Positions 31,833 through 44,600 of a DNA stretch of 64,000 nt are shown here, one piece after another; positions within the stretch are counted from its first letter, which is position 1, and each line of letters starts with the position of its first letter. Both the position numbers and the translations under genes were made by a program. The notes under the pieces were generated by a model. That model was given only the letters and a program-made list of their open reading frames with translations, had not been told where the DNA came from and made no database searches. The stretch is from Antilocapra americana (Eukaryota > Chordata > Mammalia > Artiodactyla > Antilocapridae): the NCBI GenBank assembly GCA_007570785.1, contig ML662449.1, positions 15,271,745-15,335,744 of the forward strand, in the 5' to 3' direction.

Positions 31833-34800
31833 GTATCCTATCCTAATTCCTTATAGGTAGTGTTCTCTAATCGGTTACAATATGATTATATCAACATTCA
31901 ATTAATTCTGCAGTTAAAAATAAACTATTTAGATGTTAGTCTTCCAAAGATATCTTGCTACATGTATTCTCAAAGAAGTAAGTATAAACAACTATTTGAA
32001 AATTCTGATCTTGTGTTTACATTGGTATCTATATTTTAAACAGTATGCATAAAATTTAGGAATGAGAACTTTTTAAATAATTGAATTGCAGTATTGTAAT
32101 GAGAATAATCTTTTCTCAAATGTCTGCTACAGTTTCCTTTCTTAAGTTAAGCATGTGAAACAAGTGCTCTGATAAAATAATGAATTTGAAGGACTAAGAA
32201 AAATAGAGTATTAATTTCCAATGATGTGCTTCATATTATCAATTGTATTTTTTAAGTGGTTCAGTAAAACTTCTAATGAAGCCAAATTTCATGAGAGTGA
32301 ATTTCAGCTGGAAAACCAAAGAGTTTATATCAGATCATCAGTAATCACTCTTTGCTTGGTAATCCTGGAATTATCCTTTTTTATTTAATTTAGAATGTGT
32401 TTTAAGTGTTTATGTTGTCTACCAATAATTTAATTTATATAACATAATTAATAATCTTCATAAAAAGAACTAGAGTGAATGGTTGTATGGTATATATTAA
32501 AATATTAAAAAATACGTTTTATCCTCCTCATATTTATATGATTGAAATGCTGTAAATACCTGGTGGAAAATTAAATTGACTTTGATGAATAAGAAGTTTA
32601 ACAAATCTATATTTTAACTGATAGTATGGCTTAAATCAATCATGTTTTTGGGTTTGGTTATAATGAAGGTTATTGAAAGGCAAAGACCAATCAAATAGAA
32701 TCTTCAAAGTTGGATGAGGAAGAAAAATTATTACCTGTTGGTCAATCAGAAGCAAAATGAACCATGAGAAGAAATATCTTCAACAAAAGTTAATCAATGA
32801 CAGTGCGCTTGACTGATTTCTGAACAATATGCACTTTAGCTGAAAGATGTCTAGCCTTCCCTATCTTTTTAATAGTTTGTGAGTCCAGAAACATACATTA
32901 TATGAGTTTCTTGGCAAGTTGTATCTTCAACTCTCACCTCAAATTCAGCTTCATCTGGGAAACCTGCCACAATTAACTTGAAAAGAAGTACGAAAATTTT
33001 CCTATTCATAGAGCAATAAAGAAAGTTCTATCTTATCTTCCAAATGAAATTTGAACCATTAAAAATAAGCTACACTTAAAACAACCTTTTCCAAGTGATC
33101 AATTTTCCTTAGATTATAAATTTTAAAATGGCAGAGAGTACATTGATTGTGAATATTTATAACATGTGGGAAAAAATCAAGAAAATATAAATTATAAATG
33201 CATAAACCATTGTCTGGTTCCCCAACACTTGTTTGGCGGTATTTGTGTAATATTTTCAATTCTATTTTATGTTTCATTGTTATTCTAAAAATAAAAAAAA
33301 TTATTAAATTTAATGAAAACTTTGAAAGTTTATCATGTAGCTCTTTTAATCCTTGAGGGAGTTGTCTGATTCAGTTTTCCTCTACCTTTTCTCCACTTTA
33401 TCCTACAGAGGAGAAAAATAACAAGAGACCTAAGAACTGAAAGGTGATTTAGTTTTAAAAATATCTAGAGGAGGTAGAGATGCATTCAGAAAGTTTGTAC
33501 TACCTTGATTCCTGCTCTTAAGTGGCCCCTTTTCAATTTCTGTATCTTGTGTAAACAGGCTATAAGATTTCTGAAAAAGAATATGTACTTTTCTTGGCCG
33601 ACAAACTAAAAATAGCTTGCTTAAAAAATACAGAGGAAACAGGATTATCATATTGCTTCCCTTGCTGTTTTCCTTTTATCGCCCTTCATTCTGATAGCAT
33701 CAAAGTGAAGCCATTCTAGTCAGCAAGTTCCTGACATCTTGATTGGCTGAACATAGTGAAAATTTGTTGGGGAGCAAATCTGACTATTAATTCTATTTCC
33801 TTTCATGGCCAGGTGACTTTGGGGAACAGAGGCATATTGAAGAGAAAGTATATGAGTGCTCTGGGGAAATTCCCATCTTATTATCCACAGCTGGGAAAAG
33901 ACAACATGTGGCAAGGGAAAGGAAGGGCAATATCAGTGCTATAATGGAAGCAGTGATTTTTGCGGTGTCCTATGAAAAGAGATAATTGGTATGGAAAATG
34001 AAAATGATTTGGGAAACATGATGGTTGGATGGAGAAAGATTATTCCAGAGATAAAGACTGCACAGCTGGTATAAGGAGATTTGACTTACACTAATAAGAT
34101 GTAACTTGCCATTATTAGCAAATTTTCAGCCAATACTGATCTTTGTCTCTTTTGTTTTCTTTCCTGTACTGACATATGCAGACTCTCTGCATATTCTCCC
34201 CAGTGTGTATACTTCCAGAATTTAAGATTAACAGGTAGAAAGCTCATTGTCTATTGAGTTCAGAGAAAAATGTTTAATGATTAAGTGTTGGGCTGAAAAT
34301 AGAGAGTGGGATTAAAAACATACAAAAGGAAAATAAAAGGACTCTTTTTTCCTATGGGGTGAATTGGGAAATTAAGTGCTTTTGCTTAAATTTAACGAAG
34401 ATTGCCTATTTTGTGAAAATTAAAATAATTACAGGGAAAAATGTGTTTGGGTGGAAATTATGCATTCTCCACAGTATATAATTCCAGATTATCTGATCCT
34501 GATCCCATAGATCATTTACAGCTATGAAAAATAATTCTTATCTATAGACAATGAAGATATTCTTTCAGAGGGAGGTTCGATTGCTTTCTCTCCATGGAGA
34601 AAGCCAGTTTCTCTTTGTAATTCATTTCATCAGTTTTTTACATAAATTTGTGCTTGTTTAACTTCTTTGAACAATTTGTAACAGCTGACTGAAATCTTTA
34701 TTATGAGTTAAATAATATCTTTAATACACGTTCATTTTGTCTGCATGAGGTTCATAATTTTACCATTTAAAAATTGTTTTTTTGCTGAGTAATACGTGTA

Positions 34801-35135
34801 GAAACAATTGGACCCTTGTCTGACATAAGGAGAGATGAATAAATGTTGCAGGTTTGCTATTTTTTTGTGAGCCAGTGTTCTTGATTCTACACGTTGGACT
34901 TAGTTATGATTAAAACTGAAGGTCAGAGTATAGTGAAAGTCAATAGAATGGATAGTTGCAGTCCAGTGGGTTAAGAAATGTAATTGAGGTAACCGTAAGG
35001 TACTCTAGAAATGTGTATAGAATGGCAAGTGACTCTGCTTTGGGGCCTAGAGAAAAATAGGTTTTGGATGGGGCAATGATTGAGAATCAGATTAGAAATG
35101 AACTTAGCCAATCATGTTATTGTCCCTAGCTATCC
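31833..35135. other. 3.3 kb without recognisable repeat or gene
   Basis: The longest stretch in the window in which I recognise no Bov SINE, BovB or L1. AT-rich. Open frames are short, overlap on both strands around 33720-33944 and show no motif. Could be plain unique DNA or hold a noncoding regulatory element, and nothing in the sequence decides this. Confidence 0.5.
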
Positions 35136-35142
35136 TTGATCT

Positions 35143-35727
35143 GGGCTCCAAAATCACTGCAGATGGTGATTGCAGCCATGAAATTAAAAGACACTTTTCC
35201 TTGGAAGGAGAGATATAATCAACCTAGACAACATATTAAAAAGCAGAGACATTACTTTGCCAATAAATGTCCGTCTAGTAAAGGCTATGGTTTTTCCAGT
35301 AGTCATGTATGAATGTGAGAGTTGGACTATAAGGAGAGCTGAGTGCTGTGAATTGATACTTTTGAACTGTGGTGTTGGAGAAGACTCTTGAGAGTTCCTT
35401 GGACAGCAAGGAGATCCAACCAGTCCATCCTAAATGAGATAAGTCCTGGATATTCAATGGAAGGGCTGATGTTGAAACTGAAACTCCAATACTTTGGCCA
35501 CCTGATGTGAAGAGCTGACTCATTGGTAAAGACCCTGATGCCAGGAAAGATTGAGGGCAGGAGAAAAGGGGGCAACAGAGGATGAGATGGTTGGATGGCA
35601 TCACCAACTCAATGGACATGGGTTTGGGTGGATTCCAAGAGTTGGTGAAGGACAGGGAGGCCTGATGTGCTGAGATTCATGGCATCGCAAAGAGTAGGAC
35701 ACGACTAAGCAACTGAACTGAACTGAA
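35143..35727 (+). mobile_element. BovB LINE, 3' 0.6 kb, sense
   Basis: 5'-truncated, beginning at gggctccaaaatcactgcag and ending at ctgaactgaactgaa. Possible 7-bp duplications ttgatct at 35136-35142 and 35728-35734. Paired tail-to-tail with the next BovB. Confidence 0.92.
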
Positions 35728-35818
35728 TTGATCTTTGATAAATAAATATAATCAAAATTTGCTATATTAAACACAGAATCCACGAGAAAGGCAATAAGTG
35801 AATAAACTCTTTTACTTA

Positions 35819-36966
35819 AGTTCAGTTCAGTCCCTCAATCATGTCCGACTCTTCGTGATCCCATGGACTGAAGCACACCAGGCTTCCCTGTCCATCACCA
35901 ACTGCCGGAGCCTACTCAAAATCAAATCCTTTGCGTCTGTGATGCCATCCAACCATCTCATCCTCTGTCGTCTGCTTCTCCTCCTGCCTTCAATGTTTCC
36001 CAGCATCAGGGTCTTTTAAAATAAGTCAGTTTTTAACATCAGGTGGCCAAAGTATTGGAGTTTCAGCTTCAGCATCAGTTCTTCCAATGAATATTTAGCA
36101 GTGATTTCCTTTAGGATGGACTGGTTGAATCTCCTTGCTGTCCAAGGGACTCTCAAGAATCTTCTCCAACACCACAGTCCAAAAGCATCAATTCTTTGGT
36201 GCTCAGCTTTCTTTATAGTCCAACTCTCACATCCATGTATGACTACTGGAAAACCATAGCTTTGACTAGATTGACTTTTGTTTGTAAAGTAATGTCTCTG
36301 CTTTCTAATAAACTGTCTAGGTTTGTCATAGCTTTTCTTCCAATGAGCAAGCATCTTTTAATTACATGGCTTCAGTCACCATCTGCAGTGATTCTGGAGC
36401 CCCCCAAAATAAAGTCTGTCACTGTTTCCATTGTTTCCCCATCTATTTGCCATGAAGTGATGGGACCAGATGCCATGATCTTAGTTTTCTGAATGTTGAG
36501 TTTTAAGCCAACTTTTTCACTCGTCTGTTTCATTTTCACTCTTCTTCACTTTCTGCCATAAAGGTAGTGTCATCTGTGTATCTGAGGTTATTGATATTTC
36601 TCCCAGCAATCTTGACTCCAGCTTGTCCTTTATTTAGCCTGGCATTTGAGAAATGATGCCCATATGATGTGCTCTGCATATAAATTAAGTAAGCAAGGTG
36701 ACAATATACAGCCTTGACGTACTCCTTTCCTGATTTGGAACCAGTCTGTTCCATGTCTGATTCTTGACCTGCATACAGATTTCCCAGGAGGCAGGTAAGG
36801 TGGTCCAGTATTCCCATCTCTTTAAGAATTTTTCACAGTTTGTTGTGATCCACATAGTCAAAGGCTTTGGCATAGTCAATAAAGCAGAAGTAAATGGTTT
36901 TCTGTAACTCTCTTGCTCTTTTGATGATCCAGGGGTTTTGGCATTTGATCTCTGTTTCCTTAGAAC
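35819..36966 (-). mobile_element. BovB LINE, 3' 1.15 kb, antisense
   Basis: Reversed 3' end (taagttcagttcagtccc) through the post-RT region and RT core to just before motif A (reversed as cacatagtcaaaggctttgg near 36851). Catalytic box reads YTDD. Frameshifts and stops throughout. Its first 600 bases are the inverse of 35143-35727. Confidence 0.92.
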
Positions 36967-37390
36967 TAAAATGAGCTTGAACACAGGGTCACATTTACTA
37001 GTATTAGGAGGCCAGCAAGAGTACAATGTGTTCTCTAAACTGTGTAGATTTCACAGTTCCTGACATTAATCACAGAAAGGAAAAATAAAAGAGATAATTA
37101 AAAAATAATTACAATGAAGCTTATAAAGCAAGGTTAAGTTTAGGTAAAATTTGAGGCCAATTTTTTTTTAAGGGTAATCATATAAGAAGGAAATCATGTA
37201 AGGTGGAAATAACAGAAGAAAAAAAGTAGTAATACAAATTTGAAGCTCTGTGTCTCTGTACTATGTGTGTTATATCTATTATATCATTGTGAACTTAGAA
37301 AACAGATCCTGTGAATTCCTTTGAGGAAGAGAATATTAACAGTTTTATAGTTGAGGACTCAAACATAGAGAAGTTTATATCCTAATATTT
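36967..37390. other. unique DNA
   Basis: No repeat or gene recognised. Confidence 0.45.
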
Positions 37391-37620
37391 GTGATAGTAA
37401 TGATAAATGCTTTTATGTACATGGGGTTTATGATCTCGAAGTATTTGCTCTATAGAGTATTTCCTTTAATTACCTAACTGCTATTGAAAAGGAAGTTTTA
37501 TTTTTCACATCTTAAAGATAAGAAATCTGAGTCGTAGAGACATAAATTTTCTTATACCAAGTTAAGCAGCAAGTACATGCACCCTGATTTTCTGGTTCTG
37601 CCTTCTGTGCTTTTTCTGCT
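37391..37620 (+). mobile_element. MIR SINE relic
   Basis: atagtaatgataaatgctt, tttcctttaattacctaact and aagataagaaatctgag appear in MIR order, with a trailing agcagcaagtacatgc. Strongly diverged. Confidence 0.55.
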
Positions 37621-38435
37621 ACAAGTTGCTTCTCAGTAAAAATGGATCCTTATGCTCTGGAGATGCTTTGGGATCACAGACTTCAGGGCTGAGGACATAT
37701 TAGGGGTAAAGATAGGATTTGAGATTAGAATCAGGTGCTAGAGCTTTGTCCCTAATTTCCAACTTCTTTAATTGCTGGAAACGTGGGTGGGACAGAGATT
37801 GCAGAGGAACCAATTAGGCTATCCTTCTGTATTATCCTACCCTCAGTTTATGATACCTGGAGGCAATAAAGAATTTCATATTATAATAGTTTATCCCAGT
37901 ACTGTTATACTTAGCTTACATTTTGCCTTCTAAAAGAAATGCATTTTTGTTTAAAAAAAATGACACAAGATTACAGAAAACATATAAAGATCAAGGAAAA
38001 TCTTAACAACTTCTATATAACCATACTAATTTTAATAAGGGTAATATTTATCAAAGAAAACTGTGTAGTATAAGCCTATAGCTTTCTTGTTTACTTTCCT
38101 GTATAGGACTCAGAATGCCAGTTTTTTCCTCAAATTCATCTTGGGCCATTGCTAGATGCTGCATGCCTGGTGTATTGACTAATTTATCAACTTGCAGAAA
38201 CACTGCCTAGGATTTTTCAGGCTGTGCCCTTCAGAAATTGCCCAGCCAAACAAATGAGGGAGCTCAATTCCAGCCCACACTCAACCCACACTTTCTTCCC
38301 CAAGGGGAGAACCCTCCTGGAGTTGCTGCAGTTATTTAGAGGAGATGCTCACTCATTTTATTCACACTAAGATACTGTATGTGCTAGCAAAGGTAGTGAG
38401 AAAAGAGAACAAACAGCAGGGAAGAAACTGGGGAT
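37621..38435. other. unique DNA, no gene seen
   Basis: No repeat or gene recognised. Confidence 0.45.
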
Positions 38436-38686
38436 CTTCATTTTTTGAATATTGAGGTTTTAGTCAGCCTTTTCATTCTCCTCTTTCACCCTCATCATGA
38501 GGCTCTTTAGTTCCTCTTCACTTTCTGCCGTTAGAGTGGTATCATCTGCATATCTGAGGTTGTTGATATTTCTCCCAGGAATCTTTATTCCAGCTTGTGA
38601 TTCATCCAGCCTGGCATTTCTCATGATATACCCTACATAGAATTGAAATAAGCATAGTAACAATATACAGCCTTGATATACTACTA
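38436..38686 (-). mobile_element. BovB LINE fragment around RT catalytic box, antisense
   Basis: Truncated at both ends. Minus-strand translation reads IMRNARLDESQAGIKIPGRNINNLRYADDTTLTAESEEELKSLMMRVKEENEKAD, including an intact YADD. Internal BovB pieces without the 3' end do not arise by simple 5' truncation, so a later deletion or rearrangement removed the 3' part. Confidence 0.9.
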
Positions 38687-39600
38687 GAAGTTAGTGTCAT
38701 TCTAACTTTATATAATTTTATTGTATTATTTTTTATAATTTTTATTAGTTTGGTGAGAACTTAAATTTCAGGAAGAGTTTATAAAAACACCTCCTTTATG
38801 GTCATGAAGAAAGAGCATTGATCCGAAATAGCCAAATTCTAGGTTCTCAAGCCTATGGATAAAAGTTTCATAGTCATGGAGCTCAAGGGCATGATCTCTT
38901 TCCAGTCTCTCTTTTTCTGTGTTTCTTGGTTGAGGGATGACTTGTACTCATTTGCTTCTTTTCTTATAAACCTGATTTAGGAAATAACACTTTCTGATTG
39001 GATCCCTGAAAGGATCATGTTAATTGATAAATATTGTGATGCTACAATGGCAGGGCATGTTTCTGTATCTCACTATAAGTATGAAATAATAGCACAATCC
39101 ACAGTTCTTTTCTCAACTAGTTGGTAATCCAGTTTGACATAATGTCAAAGACATAATTTACCAGGGATATGATTTGTTGGCTGTTACCCTGATGGCCTCA
39201 GAGGACCCAGGATCAATATTCCCTTGCATCTCCCATGTCCCCTTGATATAATGCAGGGCTGTCTATTCTCAAGTCAAAACTGAAATCAGAGCATAATAGA
39301 AACACTGCCCATTAGACCTGCAAGTGATCAAGGGAAAGATCTTGTAAAACCCTGTTACAATTAAGATATGCGGAAAAGGCCTCACTGAACACCTTCTAAA
39401 CTTCTATGATGATCATTTCAACACTTCTATAAGCAGTGTTAGGAAGCATTATCTATTTGGGAAAACAAAGCTTCTTGTCCAAGTCTATTCATGCTCTTTT
39501 GTAGTTTTGAAAAATCAAGAGAAGTTCTTTTGATTACAAAATTGGATGTAAGATTGATAGCTGATTATTAAATAATTTATCAACAAATTTATAAAAGAAG
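38687..39600. other. unique DNA, no gene seen
   Basis: No repeat or gene recognised. Confidence 0.45.
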
Positions 39601-39774
39601 TAAATGAGGGGGAGAGTTCCAAGATGGCAGAGGAATAAGATGGGAAGACTACTTTCTCCCCCACAAATTCATTGAAAGAATGTTTGAACGCTGAGCAAAT
39701 TCCACAAAGCAATTTCTGAACGCTGGCAGAGGACATCGGGCATCCAGAAAGGCAGCCCATTGTCTTCAAAAGAA

Positions 39775-40150
39775 GGTCACCTCTTTCTCCTCCCTCCCCC
39801 TTTCCTTCTCAGTCCAACTCTGTGAATCTCTTTGTGTGTTCTGGGCTGTGGAGAACAATTAGGCAAATGATTACTGGCTAGATCTGTCTCTCGCTTTTTA
39901 ATCCCCCCTTTTCTCCTCCTGGTCAACTCTATCTCCTTCCTCCCTCTTCTTTATGTAACTCCGTGAATCTCTCTGAGGGTTCCAGACTGTGGAGAGCACA
40001 TAGGATATTGATTACTGGCTAGATTGCTCTCCCCCTTATTAATCCCCCTCTTCTCCTCCTGGTCACCTCTATCTCCCTCCTCCCTCTTTTCTTCTTCATG
40101 CAACTCTGTGAACCTTTCTGGGTGTCCCTCACTGTGGAGAATCTTTCACC
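39775..40150 (+). repeat. tandem units in the L1 5' UTR (about 2.6 x 140-146 bp)
   Basis: The block ggtcacctctttctcc, followed by an aactctgtgaatctct segment, a ctgtggagaaca segment and a gattactggctagat segment, is repeated with starts near 39781, 39927 and 40067. The third unit is cut short near 40150. Tandem 5' UTR monomers act as promoters in mouse L1. A similar role here is inference. Confidence 0.8.
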
Positions 40151-40668
40151 ATTAACCTAAATATTTTATCATTGGTGCTGTATGGATGAAGAAGTCTTGA
40201 AGCTAATGTAAGAATAAGACTGAAATCCAGAGGCAGGAGGCTTAAGTACAAAACCTGAGAACAGCAGAGAACTCCTGACTCCAGGGAACATTAATCAATA
40301 AGAGCTCTTCCAAAAGCCTCCATACCTACACTGAAACCAAATGCCACCCAAGAGCCAACAAGTTCCAGAGCAAGACACACCATGCAAATTCTCCAGCAAC
40401 ACATAGCCCTGAGCTTCAATATACAGGCTGTCCAAAGTCACAGCAAACCCATAGACATCTCAAAACTCACTACTGGACACTTCATTGCACTCCAGAGAGA
40501 AGAAATCCAGCTCTACCCACCAGAATACTGATGCAGGCTTCCCTAATCAGGAAACCTTGACAAGCCACTCGTCCAATCTCCCCCACAGGGAGGAACCTCC
40601 ACAATAAAGAGGAACCACAAACTACCAGAATACAGAAAGACCACCCCAAACACAGAAATATAAACAAG

Positions 40669-41618
40669 ATGAAAAGGCAGACAAATACTCATCAGGGAAA
40701 GGAACATGATAAATGCCCATCAAACCAAACAAAAGAGGAGGAGATAGGGAGTCTATCTGAAAAAGAATTCAGAATAATGATAGTAAAAATGATGCAAAAT
40801 CTTGAAAACAAATTGGAGTTACAGATAAATAGCCTGGAGACAAGGATTGAAAAGATGCAAGAAAAGTTTAACAAGGACCTAGAAGATATAAAAGAGTCAA
40901 TTAATAATGAATAATGCAATAAATGTGATAAAAAACACTCTGGAGAGAACCAACAGTAGAATAATGAAGGCAGAAGATAGAATAAGTGAGGTAGAAGAAA
41001 GAATGGTACAAATAAATGAAGCAGAGAAGAAAAAAGAAAAAAGAATTAAAAGAGATGAGGACAACCTCAGAGACCTCTGGAACAATGTTAAATGCCCCAA
41101 CATTCGAGTCATAGGAGTCCCAGAGGAAGAAGACAAAAAGAAAGGCCATGAGAAAATACTCAAGGAGATAATAGTTGAAAACCACCCTAAAATGGGGAAG
41201 GAAATAGTCACCCAAGTCCAAGAAACCCAGAGAGTCCCAAACAGGATAAACCCAAGGTGAAACACCCCAAGACACATATTATTCAAATTAACAAAGATCA
41301 AAAACAAAGAATAAATATTAAAAGCAACAAGGGAAAAACAAGTAACACATGTTACTTGTTACAAAAAGTAACAAGTAAAACAACAAGGGTCTCCATAAGG
41401 ATAACAGCTGATCTTTCAATAGAAATTCTTCAAGCCAGAAGGGAATGGCAGGGCATACTTAAAGAGATGAAAGAGAAAAACCTACAACCCAGATTACTGT
41501 ACCCAGTAAGGATCTCATTCAAATATGAAGATTTCAAAAGCTTTACAGACAAGAAAAGCTGAGAGAATTCTGCACCACCAAACCAGCTCTCCAACAAATG
41601 CTAAAGGATCTTCTCTAG
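40669..41618 (+). pseudogene. L1 ORF1 (RNA-binding chaperone), frameshifted
   Basis: ORF1p coats L1 RNA as a trimer. The start at 40669 opens a frame to 40914 that encodes the basic N-terminus and the heptad coiled coil (MMQNLENKLELQINSLETRI). A shift moves the coil and RRM to 40907-41260 (NIRVIGVPEEEDKKKG, NRINPR). A further shift moves the C-terminal domain to 41257-41562 (LSIEILQARREWQGILKEM, ISFKYE). A two-base loss after FTDKK creates the early TGA at 41560. The ancestral stop was probably the TAG at 41616-41618. A cluster of inverted repeats at 41338-41377 disrupts the C-terminal domain. No functional protein is possible. Confidence 0.9.
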
Positions 41619-41667
41619 ACAGGAAACAGAAAGGGTGTATAAACTTGAACCTAAAACTACAAAGTAT

Positions 41668-44600
41668 ATGGCAATGGGATCATACTTATCAATAATTACC
41701 TTAAGTGTAAATGGGTTGAATGCCCCAACCAAAAGACAAAGTCTGGCTGAATGGATAAAAAAAATAAGACCCCTATATGTGCTGTCTACAAGACACCCAC
41801 CTCAAAACAAGGGATATATACAGACTGAAAGTGAAGGGCTGGAAAAAGATATTTTATGCAAGTGGATACCAAAAGAAAGAAGTAGTAATAATACTCATAT
41901 CAGATAAAATAGACTTTAAAATAAAGGGTGTGAAAAGAGACAAAAAAGAACATTACATGATGATCAAAGAATCAATCTAAGAAGAAGATAAAATAATTAC
42001 AAATATATATGCACCCAACATAAGAGCACTGAAATATGTAAGGCAAATGGTAACAAGTATGAAAGGGGAAATTAACAATAACACAATAATAGTGGGAAAT
42101 CTTAATACCCCACTCACACCTATGGATAGATCAACTAAACAGAAAATTAACAAGGAAACACAAACTTTAAATGATACAATGGGCCAGTTAGACCTAATTG
42201 ATATCTATAGGACATTTCACCTCAAAACAATGAATTTCACCTTTTTCTCAAGTGCACATGGAACCTTCTCCAGGATAGATCACATCCTGGGCCATAAATC
42301 TAGCCTTGGTAAATTCAAAAAAATTGAAATCATTCCAAGCATCTTTTCTGACCACAATGCAGTAAGATTAGATGTCAATTACAAGAAACAAACTTAAAAA
42401 TGCCAACATATGGAGGCTGAACAACAGCTGCTGAATAACCAACAAATCACAGAAGAAAACAAAAAAGAAATCACAATATGCATAGAAACGAATGAAAATG
42501 AAAACACAACAACCCCAAACCTATGGGACACTGCAAAAGCAGTGCTAAGGGGAAGGTTCAGCAATACAGGCTTAGCTCAAGAAACAAGAAAAAAGTCAAA
42601 TAAATAACCTAACTCTACACCCAAAGCAATTAGAAAAGGAAGAAATGAAGAACCCCAGGGTTAGTAGAAGGAAAGAAATGATAAAAATTAGGGTAGAAAC
42701 AAATGCAAAAGAAACAAAAGAGACAATAGCAAAAATCAACAAAGCTAAAAGCTGGTTCTTTGAGAAGATAAATAAAATTGACAAACCATTAGCCAGACTC
42801 ATCAAAAAACAAAGGGAGAATAATCAAATCAACAAAGTTTGAAATGAAAATGGAGAAGTCACAACAGACAACACGGAAACACAAAGGATCATAAGAGACT
42901 ACTATCAGCAACTATATGCCAATAAAATGAACAACTTGGAAGAAATGGACAAATTCTTAGAAAAGTATAACTTTCCAAAACTGAACCAGGAAGAAATAGA
43001 AAATCTTAACAGACCCATCACAAGCATGGAAATTGAACTGTAATCAGAAATCTTCGAGCAAATAAAACCCAGGACCAGATGGCTTCATAGCTGAATTCTA
43101 CCAAAAATTTAGAGAAGAGCTAACACCTATCCTACTCAAACTCTTCCAGAAAATTGTAGAGGAAGGTAAACTGCCAAACTCATTCAATGAGGCCACTATC
43201 ACCTTAATACCAAAACCAGACAAAGATGCCACAAAAAAAGAAAACCACAGGCCAATATCATTGATGAACATAGATGCAAAAATCCTTAACAAAATTCTAG
43301 CAAACAGAATCCAACAACATATTAAAAAGATCATACATCATGACCAAGTGGGCTTTATCGCAGATGCAAGGATCCTTTAATATCTGCAAAACAATGTAAT
43401 ATACCACATTAACAAACTGAAAAATAAAAACCATTGATTATCTCAATAGATGCAGAGAAAGACTTTGACAAAATTCAACATACATTTATGATAAAAAAAA
43501 AAACTCTTCAGAAAGCAGGAATAGAAGGAACATACCTCAACATACTAAAAACTATATATAACAAACCCACAGCAAACATTATCCTCAATGGTAAAATATT
43601 GAAAGCATTCCCCCTAAATTCAGGAACAAGACAAGGGTGCCCACTCTCACCACTACTATTCAACATAGTTTTGGAAGTCTTGGCTGCAGCAATCAGAGCA
43701 GAAAAAGAAATAAAATGAATGCAGGTTGGAAAAGAAGTAAAACTCTCACTGTTTGCAGATGACACGATGCTCTTCATAGAAAACCCTAAAGACTCCACCA
43801 GAAAATTACTGGAGCTAATTAATGAATGTAGTAAAGTCGCAGGATATAAAATTAACACACAGAAATCCCTCGTATTCCTATACACTAACAGTGAGAAAAC
43901 AGAAACAGAAATTAAGGAAACAATTCCATTCACCATTGCAATGAAAAGAATAAAATACTTAGGAATATATCTACCTAAAGAAACAAAAGATGTATATAAA
44001 GAAAATTATAAAACACTGATGAAAGAAATCAAAGAGGACACAAATAGATGAAAAAATATACCATGTTCATGGATTGGAGGAATCAATACAGTGCAAATCA
44101 GTATACTACCCAAAGTAATATATAAATTCAGTGCAATCCCTATCAAGCTAGCAATGGTATTTTTCACAGAACTAGAACAAATGATTTCACAATTTGTATG
44201 GAAATACAAAAACTGCAAATAGCCAAAACAATCTTGAGAAAGAAGAATGGACCTGGAGGAATCAGCCTCCCTGACTTCAGGCTATACTACAAAGCTATAG
44301 TCATCAAGACAGTATGGTACTGGCACAAAGACAGAAATGTAGATCTATGGAAAAAAATAGAAAGCTCAGAGATAAATCCAGGCACCTATAGACACCTTAT
44401 CTTTGACAAAGGAGGCAAGAATATACAATGAAGAAAAGGCAATCTCTTTAACAAGTGCTGCTGGGAAAACTAGTCAACCACTTGTAAAAGAATGAAACTA
44501 GAACACTTTCTAATACCACACAGAAAAATAAACTCAAAATGGATCGAAGATCTAAACATAAGACCAGAAACTATAAAACTCCTATAGGACAACATAGGCA

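Noticed and set aside
40901..41307. Hydrophobic minus-strand open frames that look like membrane proteins
   Set aside because: Antisense of the A-rich, lysine/glutamate-rich L1 ORF1 coiled coil and RRM. Such antisense is always rich in Phe, Leu and Ser.
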